A DNA stretch of 64,000 nt from contig CM022376.1 of NCBI GenBank assembly GCA_011800155.1, forward strand, positions 2,170,001 to 2,234,000, given 5' to 3'. The translations under genes were made by a program, and so were the position numbers. This document shows, piece after piece, positions 22,739 to 35,446 of this stretch (the stretch's first letter is position 1; every line of letters begins with the position of its first letter). The stretch is from Flammulina velutipes (taxonomy: Eukaryota > Basidiomycota > Agaricomycetes > Agaricales > Physalacriaceae). Below the pieces are notes generated by a model, which was not told where the DNA came from, ran no database searches, and was given only the letters and a program-made list of their open reading frames with translations.

Positions 22739-24175
22739 ATGCCCCCAACGATTTATGCTGCAAAGAGCAACAACACAGATACTCGTTTTCTCCTCAAGCA
22801 TCCGTCGTCGCCTGCCATGGGTGAGGTGTCTAGCAGTAGTGAGTCCTGTTTGCGTCTTTCCGTACTTTACTCTTCTGACCTTTTTCTCACCCCACTCAGA
22901 CAGCTTTTCATTGCCATTGCAGAAAACAGAAATGGAAGCCACTGAACCAGTACCCCAGCTCACTGGAAATCTCATCTACCGAAACCCAGGTGGCGATTTA
23001 CGCGTATGTTTTCTCCTTTATCATCGTCGCCTAAGGATTTACATCGGTTTAGCTACCCTATTCGCGCTATGCCGGGCTTAATCACCTTATTGCTTTTCCT
23101 GGAAATGTCTGGGTGAACAAGCTGGAGTTTGGCCTAAACCTTGTTTGTCGAGATGGCCAAGGTGGCAGTCACAGTTCCAAACTGGCCATGCTCCAGTGTC
23201 CGAAGGGTTTCGGGAAAACCGCTTTTCTCAATATGGCCGCATTCCAGAATGACACCTCGAGGGACGACGAATATTTCGAATACTTCGGCACATCCCAACC
23301 AACACCCGCTGTGCCCTTGACAGAGGTAGAGCGCATCGTCCTATGTCTTAACTTTGGTCGGTTTGATCCTACTCTGAACCCAGAGGAGCTGCAACTCGCT
23401 CTGAACGATTATCTCTCATTGGTTCTAACCATATTCCTCGAGCGGTATGGGCACATCTTGAGGGTACCGCAAGAAGAGATCAGCAGCATCGTGCACGAAG
23501 GTGAAGGGGGAAGCTCGTTACGCGTAGTTCTGGTAAGCTGTTGTTGATTATGCCTATTCTATTAGTCGCTAACGAGTAATGTCAGAGTTTAATGTATAGG
23601 GCGTCTGCACAGCTGTATCTCTTCGTCGATAACTTCAACGTTCCACTCATCAACTGTGAACGCATCAACTTCGAAGCCGTCTCCGAACTCCTTCTGGAGT
23701 ATCTCGTGGAACCTGTTAGGGCTGGAATTCGGCACGGGGACATCTCTGGTGGCTGCATCGTTGGCCGCCCTGCAGACGAGGTACCGTACCGTGCCATGGA
23801 GGTGTACGATATGTTCGACACCATTGGTGCTGATATCTCCGATGACGAACACATGTCCGGCGCGGTTGGGTTATCAGCACCTGAAATCAAAGCATTGGCT
23901 CGCGAGATCCTGGGCGGCGCAGGCGAGGATGCATTCATAGCGCAAGTCGGAAAAGCTCTGAAGCCTTACTACATGGCGGGTATTCCGCGATACTCCTTCA
24001 CCGGTGTTTTTGCGTTGCTCAAGAGACGGACTGGCCAAGAGGACCCACAGATTCGCGCCGGTGTAATACATCGGTTTGATGATGCGTACAGCGTAGTGCA
24101 CGACGAGATGGACGATGATTGTTGATTCGATTACTATGTATAGTCCTTTCATTTCTCTTCATTTGTACTATCTAT
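22490..24175. repeat. inverted duplication arm 1 (partner 47810-49460)
   Basis: A 1.65-kb unit containing an AAA-like gene, about 240 nt upstream and about 45 nt downstream is present again in opposite orientation at 47,810-49,460. Exons 3 and 4 are almost the same length in the two copies (480/480 and 540/537 nt) and flanking sequence is shared on both sides. Confidence 0.7.
22739..24125 (+). CDS. stand-alone AAA-ATPase-like protein, copy 1
   Basis: Exons 22739-22838, 22930-23003, 23053-23532 and 23586-24125 give 397 residues. The family resemblance is to AAA-ATPase-like proteins (Pfam AAA-ATPase_like), whose P-loop reads like RPRRFGKS. Here CPKGFGKT lies at residues about 107-114, preceded by the entry motif FPGNVWVNK and followed by AAFQNDTSRDDEY. 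The Walker B position (residues 228-238) reads LYLFVDNFNVP, where the family usually has DEYD.P: the first Asp is kept, but the catalytic acidic position is Asn. A C-terminal segment (GAVGLSAPEIKALAREIL) corresponds to the family's lid helices. No PD-(D/E)XK nuclease follows, although one is common at the C-terminus of this family. No signal peptide or membrane segment is visible. Function unknown; nucleotide binding likely, hydrolysis doubtful. Confidence 0.75.
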
Positions 24176-24653
24176 ATCATGGACACATTCACCTTGCTAA
24201 CCTTTCGTTATCCTACATATCTCAATGCCATGTTCCTCTCTATTCTAAGAGGCTTAAGTATTGTCGACGGTTAGAATCTTCAAGCTCAAGGCCGGACCTC
24301 TTTGGTGAAACGAAGGTTCCTTTTCATTTTGTTGTACGTGGAATAAAGGCGCCAGCGGGATGTGCATGAATCCGAACACACCATCTCAGTCTAACTTTAA
24401 CCTCATAAGTAAAACTGTCAGCCTTGAAGTTGATAGAAAATCGCGAACAAGGGTCATTATCTCGACGCGTAGAAGCAAACGCCACACTCCAGTCGTCCGA
24501 TATCATCTTATACCGCGACTAGTCTACTTACCTACATATTTACCCTCGATACCTACAGGTAAAATGATATCCTCCACATGAAAGCATAATAGTTAGAAAT
24601 GTAATTAAGCTGTATGATACTCGCCCTCCAGATTACAAATAACAAGTCCCATA
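24176..24653. other. short intergenic, convergent 3' ends
   Basis: Lies between the 3' ends of AAA-like copy 1 (plus) and the LRR gene (minus). No coding sequence or clear repeat was found. Confidence 0.4.
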
Positions 24654-27600
24654 TCACGGCGAATGCTGAATGCGCGAAAGCGACGGCGCCAAACTAACTA
24701 CAGTCGGACTACTCAGCGTCGGACTCCCCGTAGGAGTTGTCGCCCCAGACCCCACTAAGCTCATTATCGACGAGCTCGAGCTTCGGGAGCGCGAAACGTA
24801 CGGCCGTGGCGTAGGCGCCTTCTCTTCCTCCGTCTCAGGCTGAGGACTCGGATGTGGACTGCTACTGGTCCCATTGCCGTTGAGCGTCTCCGTCCCAAAC
24901 TCATCGAGATTGATCGGTCGTGGAGGCGGTCTTTCCACCATCGCTTCCAGAAGCTAGAATGGTAATCCAATGAGAAAAGTATAATCCCCAGGAATGACTT
25001 TGAACATACCTCTTTCCGAAGGTCCTCGCCCGCATACTCGCCCTCCATCTCCTCGGGCCCGAGAAGAGCGGTTCCCTTCCTGAACACCTCTCCCTCCTCA
25101 GTAACCCAGCTTTTTGATCTGAAAAACAAATTAATTAGCACACGTCCATTGAATAGAAAGATCCACACCAACCGATGCTCAACATAATTCTCGTCCACTT
25201 CTTCCCCTTCACTATCGTCCGGGATCGCTATCGGGAATTTAGGTCCATCGTCTTCATCATCCCTCTCATCATCCTTATCGTCGCCTAGTAGCGCACTGGT
25301 AGGACTCAGCACTAACTCGTGAACTGGATCCGCCTTGGCCTTCCCCTTGTCGATCTTGGGCGTGGTCGGCTCCTCCTGCTGAATGATAAGCGGGGATGGC
25401 CTAGGTGATACCCTAGGAGACACCCTGGGCGACGGCATCCCGTTCAACCTCACACCCAATCCCTGCAGACTCAGTATCGGTCGCTGCTTCCCACTCATCG
25501 CCTCCACCTTTCCAGCCAGCTCACAAAGCTCCTCATGAACCCCAAACAATTCCTCCATCACATGTGGATCTTCCGTCGACTCTATCAGCATGCTCAGCTC
25601 CTCCGCAAGGCCCTTCGCACGTTTCGCCGCCTCAGCAGGAGCAGTGAAGACTACGACGTCTGACGCGAACGGAGCTGGGTTGAGTATTCCCTGCAGCTGA
25701 ACCACTGACGCTCGTGCACGTGACGCAACGTCTCCACCAATGGTCTCTTCCATCCGTATACGTTTGGCGAGCTCGCTCTCGTCCAAAATTCCCCACACCT
25801 TCTTCCCCGACCCTTCGTTCCCATCCGCAGCATCCGCTCGTTTCTGCGCTTCCTCCGTGTTCCGCACACACCAGCCCAGGATACCTCGACAGCATCTCGC
25901 AAACTCTTCATCTCCTGGAGGGACATCCAAATCCAAACATCGTAATACTCGGTTGGCCTTCATCCCAGATTCCAGTGCGATAACTGATGCGAGGTCTAGT
26001 TGATTCTGGGTGAGGTCCAGATGAAGTAGAGACGATGACTCTGGAAGGAACTCTGCAAGAGCAATGGCACCTGCAGAAGTGAGAAGCGTGGAGGACAGGA
26101 AGAGTCGCTTCAAAGCGGTATTCAATGTGAAGGCTGTTCGAAGGGATTGGATCTGTAGATAGTTAGAATATGAAGGAGACAACACATGCAGGCACTTACG
26201 CCTTCTAAGCCTGCTGCGCAAGGATTTCGGCTCAAGTCAAGTGTTTCCAGGCATGAGTTGTACTTGAGGGATTCCGCGATAGAGGCCAATCCTGCGGAAT
26301 CCAGCTTGTTCTCGCTAAGATTCAGGACCTTTAAGGTCCGATTCCGTTTGAGCACCTGTGCCAGGAATGTTATGCCATTACGCAAGTCATTGCCTTTAAG
26401 GTCAAGCGTCCGAAGGGCACCTAGGCGTGGTAACGAGTCCAAAGCGCGTACTTTATCCAACAGTGCGGCGCTAGGCCCGGAATGGGCGGGTATAGGGTTT
26501 TGTCGTGCTGTTATTCCGCCTTGGCTGGACGAAGCGAGGATGGGGACGGGGTGGCCAGAGGCACTAAGCGGGTTTACTTGGGGTGATACCGCGGCGCCCC
26601 TCTTTGACCTGGGGACATATGGTGTATATGTTGTTTGCATCGTAGAAGGTGGGGGATGCCGTGGAGGGGGTAATATGGGGCCTACGACAGGGACTGGTGT
26701 GGAGGGTGGAGATAAAGGTAATGATAGAACCGAAGATGACGGCGACGAGGATGCAGAGTTTAAAGAAACGCTACCGGTCGTTGTTGGCGACGGTGACGGT
26801 GACATCGGCACGACATCGGGATAATCCCGAATCATTAGTGCTAATGCGACTGCGCCTGTCGCGTTAATGCGATTATATCTTAATGATATGTTGCGCAGAC
26901 CGGAAGTGCGTACAGCTCGGGCTAGAAGAGATGTCAGACAATGAAGGTCTGAGTTTGGAATAGCGTACAGAGAGCCTCTAGCGCGCCTGGCCTGAGTGAG
27001 CAGTCATCGAGTCGTAAGGAGGCTAAGCCTGCCTCTGATGGAGTTTTCAATGCAGCTACGATACATTCAATAGCTTTCTTGTCCAATGGATTTTGGGATA
27101 GATCGAGGAATTGGAGAGATTCAGACTGCGTAGATGTTCAGCAAATGCGACCGCCTCCAACGAGGACGGACCTTTTCTAAATATGCGCCAATTAACCGGA
27201 ATGCTGCCGCCTTGAGACGACGATTGGACGCCACAGATAGGTAAGTGAGGGAGTTTGGGATGAGGAGAGCGTGCAGCATTGGTTTCAGGATCTGGAGGAA
27301 CGTTAGACAGACGCGAAGAATGAGAGAGACGGCGTACGTGTTCGTCGAGATCGCACTCTTTGAATACAAGTTTTCGTAGACCCCATTCGATGGTAAACAC
27401 ATCGGATAGTATGGACGCGGCTGGTATGTTTAGCTGCACGCCTGACAAGTCGACTGTTCGTAGCTTTGTCGTTCCTGCGTGCTGTGCGGTTATCAGCAAT
27501 GTATTCCAGTGTTAAATGTGTATTCGCACCTTCAATGCTGCACTAACGGCAGGATCAGGCTGCTCGTCGCATCCTGTACAACATTCCTTGTAGAATCCGT

Positions 27601-27985
27601 CGACCTTGTCCAAGCTCCACCATTCCTCGATTTGTGCTTCACCGTCGACGCTCGAGGACGACACTGAATCACCTCGAACGACCCGCCTTCTCCGCTCCTG
27701 TTCCCGCGTTTCGATAGCTCGTTTCTCCTCCTTTAGACCCACCATTGAAGGCGGGTTGAACGAAGAGATTGGGTACACCGTCGCAATATGTGGTAGAATA
27801 AAATGAGCTCGTTTGAGAGGCTCATCGTTGCTGCCATTGCCAGGTAGATTCTGCGTTGGTAAAAACCTCGTAAAGCGGGAAAAGAGCGACTGTTGTTGGG
27901 CAGGAGCGCGCTTGAGAATGCTTTTGCCAGGTATCGGAATCGTCACGGCGCTCGACGACGGTGAGCTCGACGACGACGACGACAT
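24654..27985 (-). CDS. leucine-rich repeat (ribonuclease-inhibitor type) protein
   Basis: A large multi-exon gene read from 27985 (start MSSSSSSS, then PGKSILKRAP) to a stop at 24654. Exon 1 is 27985-27530. Ribonuclease-inhibitor-type leucine-rich repeats follow: LRTVDLSGVQLN, LTYLSVASN, LRTLDLKGNDL, LKVLNLSENKLD, LETLDLSRNP and LLHLDLTQNQLD. The C-terminal third is charged and probably disordered, with Pro/Ser-rich repeats (SPRVSPRVSPRPSP), an acidic run near GDDKDDERDDEDD and a short conserved-looking segment (WVTEEGEVFRKGTALLGPEE). At least six introns of about 50 nt are implied; I placed only the first exactly. The repeats suggest a cytosolic or nuclear protein-binding scaffold. It shares some logic with LRR regulators of PP1 phosphatase, but I cannot confirm that. 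It appears intact and single-copy here. Confidence 0.75.
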
Positions 27986-28156
27986 TCAGCGAACGTCGTG
28001 AATGTCGATGGCTAGGGGTTATTTGCACAGCCACATCCAATTCAGGCAAGATGGGCGCACTGATGGCGGGGAGACAGCTATAGATGACATTTCTTATGTA
28101 CGATAGCGAACAGCGGGTTCATAGCAAGGATAGTTATACAAAAAAAAAGTAATGAT

Positions 28157-29557
28157 TTAGCATTCATCTTCGTGTGCGATACTATATGGATCATCAAAGC
28201 GCTCAGTGACACCGGTCTGAAGTTGCGGGTCCTCTTGGCCAATTTGTTTCTTTAGTAGACCAAATACACCAGTGAAGGAGTATCGCGCGGTATCCGCCAT
28301 GAAGTAGGGTTTTAGTGCCTTCTCGACTTTCGCAAAGAAGGCATCCTCGCCATCACCGAGTATCTCTCGCGCCAGTGCCTTGATTTCGGGTTCCGCTAAC
28401 CCAACCGCGCCGGCCATATCGTCGTCGTCAGAGAGGTCGACACATACGAAGTCGAATATTTCATGCGACATCATGGCGTAGGCTGGTATCTCGTTTTTAG
28501 GGCGACCAAAAAAGCAACCACCATTGATAAGCCCGCTGTCAATGCCATCCCTAATAGGCCACACAAGATATTGCTCAAGAAGCCAGGTAACGGCATCGAC
28601 ATCCGCGGGCTTGCAGTGCACTAGCGGCAGGTTGAAGTTGTCCACAAAGACGTATAAACGCGTATATGGTACTCGGAGTAAACGCTGGGATTTTCAGTTA
28701 ACAACGAATAGGGAAAAAAAGGAAGTGCTCACCAAAACTGCGTCGAACGACTTACCACCTGCTTCTTCCACATAATCACGAATGTTTTCCTCCGGGACCC
28801 CCAGTATATGTCCATATTGTTCGAGGAACAGTCTGAGAGTCGAGGTGATGTGGGCATCCAACGCGCGACGCAGCCTCTGCGGATTGGCACTAGGATGAAA
28901 TTCGCCAAAGTCGAGACAGAGGACAAGGCGGTCCTCATCTTCGGGTATTGGGGAGGCACCAAAGTATTCGGAATATTCGTCTACTCTTGACGTGTCGTTT
29001 TGGAACGCCGCCATGTCAAGAAACGCAGTTTTCCCGAAACCCTTTGGGCAGTGGAACGTGGGCAGCTTTACACGGCTAGCAGAGCATTGGTACTCAAGGT
29101 GCAAGCAAAAAGCCAGTTTGTTGACCCAGACATTTCCTGGGGACGCGATGTGGTGATACAGGCCACAATAGAGCGAGTTTGGCAACTGTTTCGAAGTCAG
29201 TTCATGGAACATTTTCACAGTGAGAGATACGTACGCATGGGCTACCACCAGGATTTTTGTAGATATAAGGGCCAATCACCTCCGGAGCTGTTGCAATTGG
29301 GCTGATAGGTTCAGGCGTCGATATGATTGGACTAATAGGTTCAGGTGCCGATATGACTGAGCTCTCCTCTGAGCTCGACGACGACGACGACGAGTACTTC
29401 GAATCAGCTAAGAGAGATATTAGCAAAAAGTACAAAGAGATGAGCGAGACTCACTGGACGTTTCACTCTTGGCAGGTGACGGAGGAGTATGTTGCAAGAC
29501 AGTACAAGGATTTATGCTGCTAGAGATCCTAGCGACCGAGTCCATTATCGCAGACAT
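28157..29557 (-). CDS. stand-alone AAA-ATPase-like protein, copy 2
   Basis: Exons 29557-29455, 29407-29235, 29185-28733 and 28684-28157 give 418 residues. The N-terminus is disordered (Ser-rich run, then PEPISPI repeated) before the family entry motif SPGNVWVNK. The P-loop CPKGFGKT is intact at residues about 138-145. The Walker B position reads LYVFVDNFNLP (Asp about 258), again with Asn replacing the usual catalytic acid. The lid segment GAVGLAEPEIKALAREIL is present. It ends without a nuclease domain. It is head-to-head with the AAA-nuclease fusion at 29,828, with 270 nt between start codons, so the two genes probably share a promoter region. It is the closest relative of the truncated fragment at 47.4-47.6 kb. 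Confidence 0.75.
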
Positions 29558-29827
29558 TGCTGAAAGTGGCGGTGGTGGTGGTTATGGAAAGACTTCAACG
29601 CGGTTACCAATGGCAATGACCATCGAACAAAGATCAATACTTTTAAAACTCCGACATCCACGTGACACCGTTGCCCAGATTGGAACTTGAATGGAGGGTC
29701 CGTGGATCGTTCATGATTATTGTCATTGTCAAACGCCCGACGAAGTGACTATATCCGCACGCTATACATTATGCTTCTTGCCTTCATCGCTTCCCTCTCA
29801 TCTTGCTTTTACCTTTGACACTCTCCG
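29558..29827. promoter_or_regulatory. 270-nt shared intergenic region of a divergent pair
   Basis: Lies between the start codons of AAA-like copy 2 (minus) and the AAA-nuclease fusion (plus). A pyrimidine-rich stretch (about 29,770-29,820: CTTGCCTTCATCGCTTCCCTCTCATC) precedes the plus-strand start, as is common for fungal promoters. No specific factor site is claimed. The arrangement suggests coordinated expression. Confidence 0.45.
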
Positions 29828-32668
29828 ATGTCCTTCCTCAAGTTTCTCATAGGCTTGCTTAACCATGACACATTCCACAACGTTATTGCTGGTCAACTCC
29901 CTCTGCTTCCGGAAGGGGAGCAGTCCTACTCGCTGCAGGCCGTTATCAAAGCTATCATCGATGCACATCGCACATGCCCTATTCCAAACTGCTCATGGAC
30001 CGTTGATCGCACACAGTTTGCATGCGCCAACACTGTTGGTGGAATCTCTCGAACGCGCTTTGCCAAGTCATACGCGCGGAACACAACTCCCACAATTGAT
30101 AGCGCTCTGTTGCGGGACCATCTAGATCTGGAATATATCCTAGACCTGGATGATGACTCCGTGCATATTCTGTGTTGGTGCGATGGGACGGTTCCACAGA
30201 TAAAACGCAAGCGCGTCGAATCCAGTACCGAAGCGGAAAACCCAGCAAAGCGCCAAGCGGTCTTGCATCTCGTCCTTCTTGACAAGAGGCATCAGAAATC
30301 GTCGCACGACCAGATGTACTTCGTAGGTCCTGGCAATATCGACTTGGTTTGTTTTCTATCTCCGATCACTTATACCACTCGAGGCTGATATTTGTGAAGA
30401 CATTTATGCCAATTACCATCCAGAGTGCTCTTGAGCAGCGCGGAACATTGGTCCCGGATTGCACAGACTTCCTTCGAGCGGTGGTGCATAATCATGGTCT
30501 GCGCAAATTTCTCGTGTTCACCGCTCCTCCTCAGGCGAGAGTCGACCTGGTCTACTGTGCATCGATTTTGGAAGTGATGTATGACTTCCACGACCCAGCC
30601 TCAATATATTCGCGTACCTTGGGGAAGATGCCTGCCGACAGGTTGTTAGCACCATCACAGCGCTGTGCGAACTACGTGCTGTATTTTAAACTCGAGTCCC
30701 TGCATCGATGCGCAGATACAGGGGACCTCTCCAGAGCATTGGCGGCGATCATCGCACGCGACGTGGAAAAGTTCAAGGTGCATTACTGTGATTACTTGGA
30801 CTTTCCGACGGCGAAAATCGACGACGAGAATCCCGTTGCTTTAATAGAACAAATTTTTGTGAGTCCGGTATTACGTTTAGCTTGCAGTAAGCCTAATTCC
30901 TACGCAGAAGGCCATCGAGACCCGTAACGCTCAAGATGCCAGAGAACGGCCACGTTCTCTTGTTGTCATTGTGATCTATTACGATGATCCTTTCGAGAGA
31001 GCGCAACAGATGTCTGTTGTATCTTCATTGCCCCATCCTTCTGTCGACGACATTCGAGATGTTTTCTCCCCTGTGTTCCGTGCCCTTCTTTCATCGGACT
31101 CCGTCGAACGTGTTCTTCTCTTCGGGCATACACCAACATTTCTGGGCAGCATGGACATACCACACATCAATATATCGGAAGATTTCATGGCTAAAGGCGT
31201 TGCTGGTTTCACTTATGGCCAACTCCAACACAGCATAGCGGCAGCCAAAGATATTCCCTTCAATGACCCATCAGTAGGGACGACTTCGAACTGCATCATT
31301 TCTCGCACCCCCTCCTATTGCTTATCTCCTGGAAGTTCACGAAATTACCCCCGACAGTATATCTTCCGGATCCTCTCTGTCGTACGTGAACCAAAATTCG
31401 GCGGCACAATGGTTAAGATGGTCACAAAAACCTATGTGCCCAACGTGGACGACCTCACCCTTCGCACAGTTCGCGCCCTCGTTTCTCGGGCACAATCTGT
31501 CCTCGGTGCAGACTTCCGAGTCGCCGGTATCAGCAAACTTCCTTTCTCAGGGGATGTGTGGGCTGAATCTACTCTAATGGCCGACCAGGACGACCCAGAA
31601 AGTTCGTTGTACAAACTTTCGACCATTCCATCGAAGGAGGCTGTATATCGCATTCTGTACAAATACGGATTCCTCACGCAATCCGGCAACAAAGGCTCAG
31701 AGGAAAAAGACGCGAGTCAATTCGACAGAGTTGTGGTGGTCTCGTCATGGGTATGAGTCTCTCTTTGATTGATTTTTGTCGAGCCTTACCGAAACAACCA
31801 GTTGGACGATCACCTCAAATTGAATAAAGACGCATCGAACACTGGCCCCCTACTACGACTGCCAAAGATACCTTTCAACAACACAGCAGAGTGGATAGCC
31901 GAGCATCTGACAGAGCGTATACTTCACAAAAGTCGCGGCTTCGACGCCAACTCCTCCAGTGATTTCAACGAAAGCAACTTGCAGACCCTCATAGCCGAGG
32001 TTATCAGCTATGGAATCAAACACGGAGCCGGCGGCGGAGTGTCGGAGTCGATCTTCCTCGAGGGCAAGTTGAAGGAGGACCCAAATGCGATGGGAGGCTA
32101 CAAACGGCCCGACGTCCTCATCATCGCCGCCGTCCTTTCGTTGATCGAGCTCAAGGTGATCGGGCTCGTCCGGCTGTACGAAGGAACTTTCGATCGTACG
32201 ATCACGAAGAAGAATGGAAGCTTCCTGGAAGGCCAATACAGTGACCTCTATCGATTCTACAAGTACTTGATCGCTATCCCTAAAGCGACCTGGGAGCGTC
32301 CCCCTTCGCGAAGGATCCCCACGCTCCAGGAGAGGAAGCTCAATAATGCAAACATGGATTATATCGAAAAGCACCGTGATTTGAGGCCAGAGAAGCTTGA
32401 GGACTTCTATTATCGTTGGTACGATGAGAAGGGGATTCCACACGACCAGAGTGTCATTCATGTCTTCCACGGTGCGGAAGAACAAGTGGAGAACTATGCC
32501 AATCTTCTCGCACAGGGGCGGGTTTTTGACAATCGGCTTCAAGTTGTGTTGACAAAAGACCCTGTCAAGATGGACATTTACACGACAGTTTGCCTCGGGG
32601 GATGCTGTGTGGTGGCGCGGAAGCTGGAGTCCAAAACGAGCAAATACTCTGTGAAGGAAAGAAAGTAG
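29828..32668 (+). CDS. degenerate AAA-like domain fused to PD-(D/E)XK nuclease
   Basis: Four exons, 29828-30346, 30400-30858, 30908-31750 and 31802-32668, all phase 0, give 895 residues. Residues 1-173 are a leader without a known domain, with Cys/His-containing parts and a basic patch (KRKRVES). Residues about 185-600 follow the AAA-ATPase-like fold order, but the P-loop position reads APPQARVDL (215-223) where FGKS is expected. The Walker B position reads IYYDDP (349-354), keeping the family's Y-D-x-P but losing the DE pair. A later GVAGFTYGQLQ matches the lid region. Residues about 640-780 carry a PD-(D/E)XK nuclease signature: KRPDVLI (Asp 711), SLIELKV (Glu 723, Lys 725), then a Q..LY helix near 752. 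So the nuclease site looks intact while nucleotide binding looks lost. It is divergent from AAA-like copy 2, which has the opposite condition. Confidence 0.75.
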
Positions 32669-32763
32669 CTACTAAAAACTTATGGACAATAGATGCATGT
32701 GTGTTATCATTACAATGTAGTCCATTTCTATTTCAGTAGTTGCATGTACCAATACGAAAATTA

Positions 32764-34981
32764 TCAGATCTGATCAACTGAAAGTCTGTAATATGTCGGA
32801 CATAGCTCTTCCCAAGCCTCTACACGACAAGATGGTTGGACGACGCGAACAGCTTAGTAAACACTCCCTCTCACCTGAGACAGGGCTCTCAATCGAGATG
32901 CCCGGAATGTCTTCGGCCAGTATTACTGCAAGACCACTAGGACATAATCGTCTTGAGAACATGTCAGACGAAGTCTGCGAAGGGTTTTACCCTTCCAAGT
33001 GGAAATCAATATGACTAGGAAACAACACTAAGATATCAATAATCTACAGAACAGGAAGGGACACATACCAATGCAAGAACCATGGGCCAGGATTGTCCGT
33101 CCTGAAGCGAATGGTCGTAAGATTGCCCGAAGCGACTGGCGTGGTATCGCGTCGAGGCTATAGATGGGTGAGCTCCAAGCTGAATAGCGAAACGGAAATA
33201 GGCACCGGATCGACAAAGTCGTAAACGTCACTGTCTGCGCTCTTCACCACGTCGAACACATGCTAAAAGCACGAGAGATGTTAGAAAACGACAGAAGCAA
33301 AGCTGTAGTGAACTCATCGTACACCATGCAAATGGAAAGGATGCTAAACATTGAACATTATCAAATTTTGCATTGTCGCTCTAAATGACCACTTACCGGA
33401 GAACCAGGCGCGTCCCCTCCCAAAAGGTTGATTTCGATGGTCTTATTGAGTGGCAGGCCATAAACGCTCCCTTTAGGAAATAGCTCCTGCGCCAGCTTCG
33501 CTCCGCTCAGAACTTGCAGCAGCACGGGGATAGTAGGTGGTACAAACACCTCACCATTCATCGTAAACTTCCCCGTTTCTATGATGAACCCAAGCGTCAT
33601 GTTCAAAACCACATCTGCTCCACCTGGTACTGGTGCTCCGGGAGCACCAGGCGATTTCAGAGGATGCAAGTCGACCTCATGCAGCACATTGACCACGTCC
33701 GCTTGTAATGTGGTTGGTTCTGTTTCGTCAGCATGCGCGTATCGTAGAATAGCCGAGTTCAGGCCATCTTTGAACCCGAGGAACTGTCCAGAGCTAGGTT
33801 TGGCACGTATCCAGTAGTTATCCACCGGCTGGTCAGCTTTGAGGATGGCCGAGTAACGCTGGGCAGCGTATATCTCCAAGGAGTTCACGGTGAATGGCTC
33901 GACGTTGATACCGTCCGCCTCGATGATGGTCAGGTTGTGTCCGTCGATTGCGAAGGTGTAGTATGGGTCGCATGCCAGCGAGATAATCCGGAAGCGGTAG
34001 CGGGCATTGGGCTTGACACATATCACAGCAAGTTCGGATGTAGGCTACCAAAAGGATGTGAGCACCCTTTTCGCTCGATGAAGGATGAAAGACCTACGTC
34101 GCCACCGAAGCGGCCTTTGCCATTAATTAGCGTGGAGTTGGCGATGTGGGCTCCGGGAACTGTGAGTAAGACTGGTGTAGGAAAATGATACCTGAGGATC
34201 AGAAGCATAGTCAATTTCATACCCGTCCTTCATACGCATGCATACCAGTCTGTCAGAGTAATAATCGTCGTTTCTGTGCACGTAATCAATATCCGACTAG
34301 GAAGAGAATCACCGGTCACTCACCATCATCTACATCGTACAAATCCCTATGAGGATCATTCTTCCCATTCTCGCCATCATAAACGATGAAGGCGCCTCTT
34401 AGTCCGTCACAGTACTGTACGCTGAGGTGCGAGTGGTACCAGTACGTGCCCGCCTGGTCGGGTACATCAAACTCGTATAAGAACGAGTGATTAGCCGCAA
34501 TCGGACATTGAGTGACGAAGCTGGGACCATCAGCGTAGTTTGTCCCATGCTGGAAGATGCCATGCCAGTGCTATGGGACCGCGTGATGAGAAGACGAAGA
34601 AGAACGAAGTACATATGAAATCGCCTGACGATGGTCGTGCTCTGAAGCATTGTATTGTCGTTCAGCTCGTCAATCACATTCAGGCGGAAGCGGTCTCCCT
34701 ACGCAAATGAGTCAAGGTTCAAAACCTGGAAGGAAGCTTTTGGAACTCACCTTGTTGCCTGTGATGACTGGACCAGGGAACGTACCGCCCGCGACGACGG
34801 TCCTATAGCTAAGTATCAGCCCACACTTCGGTGAACATGGACAGCGAAAGGCTCACGATCGATTGATACCATCCGGGGCCAGGAATTTATTGACGATGGG
34901 TAGCTCACCCGTAGGTCCAATTACCTGAATGGCCAGACAACCCATCCCGAAACCCAAAAGAGCAACCACGAGACGGAGCAT
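32764..34981 (-). CDS. laccase (multicopper oxidase)
   Basis: A multi-exon gene starting at 34981 ([17 protein letters not shown], a clear signal peptide) and stopping at 32764-32766 (...[17 protein letters not shown]). It is a secreted oxidase of phenols, coupled to oxygen reduction to water. All four copper-binding signatures can be read across introns: [48 protein letters not shown] and [19 protein letters not shown]. The residue ten places after the type-1 copper Cys is Leu, usual for higher-potential fungal laccases. The last signature has Phe where HCHIDWHL is common. Cupredoxin domain 2 is the long exon 34026-33400. Many introns of about 50-60 nt interrupt it, as in other basidiomycete laccases. 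It appears intact. Its 3' end faces the AAA-nuclease gene, with only 95 nt between stop codons. Confidence 0.92.
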
Positions 34982-35446
34982 CGTCGAGGAAAGCGAGTGA
35001 GCTTGACAAGCGGAGTATGGGCCTCTTATACCTCAAGGCCAAGCGCACCGTTAACGCCACTGTCCACATCCACGGCTCGCCTCTTATTAGCGAAATGCGC
35101 TGTCCATTTCTTGATCGGAGCGAAGTGCGCAGAGCTGGGATACTACATTGGGCGTAGCACGAACTAGCCATTTCGTGAGGGAATGTCATTTTGCCTTCGG
35201 GCCTATGCGTCTAGGCATGTAACTCCCCCAACTGTTTCACAGGTGACGTCTGCAAAACATTGAGGACAGTCAGGCCGCGACAGGACAGAAGATGTCCATG
35301 CGAACCAACCCAATTAGCTCCAACCCAAGCTAAAGAACCTATCAAAGCATAGAAGCGGATCGAGTGCATGATGAAAATTTGTGTAAATCAACAACAGTAT
35401 ATTTGGCGTCCACATACGTACGCAATAGATTTACGCTGGTTCGAAA
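34982..35446. other. laccase upstream region
   Basis: About 465 nt between the laccase start and the RCC1-like gene's stop. A TATA-like TCTTATACC sits near 35,025 on the plus strand as written, and its complement GGTATAAGAGG lies about 45 nt before the laccase ATG. The open frame at 34905-35189 overlaps this and is not supported. Confidence 0.4.

Noticed and set aside
26186..26824. 212-codon plus-strand frame inside the LRR gene
   Set aside because: It is antisense to clear leucine-rich repeats and carries no domain of its own.
31853..32542. 229-codon open frame antisense to the AAA-nuclease gene
   Set aside because: The sense strand has the nuclease signature and in-phase introns; the antisense frame has no motif and is a by-product of sense codon use.
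28157..32668. Crinkler effector header motif in the AAA/nuclease proteins
   Set aside because: No LFLAK-type leader or signal peptide was found; the similarity to NTPase-nuclease effectors is architectural only.
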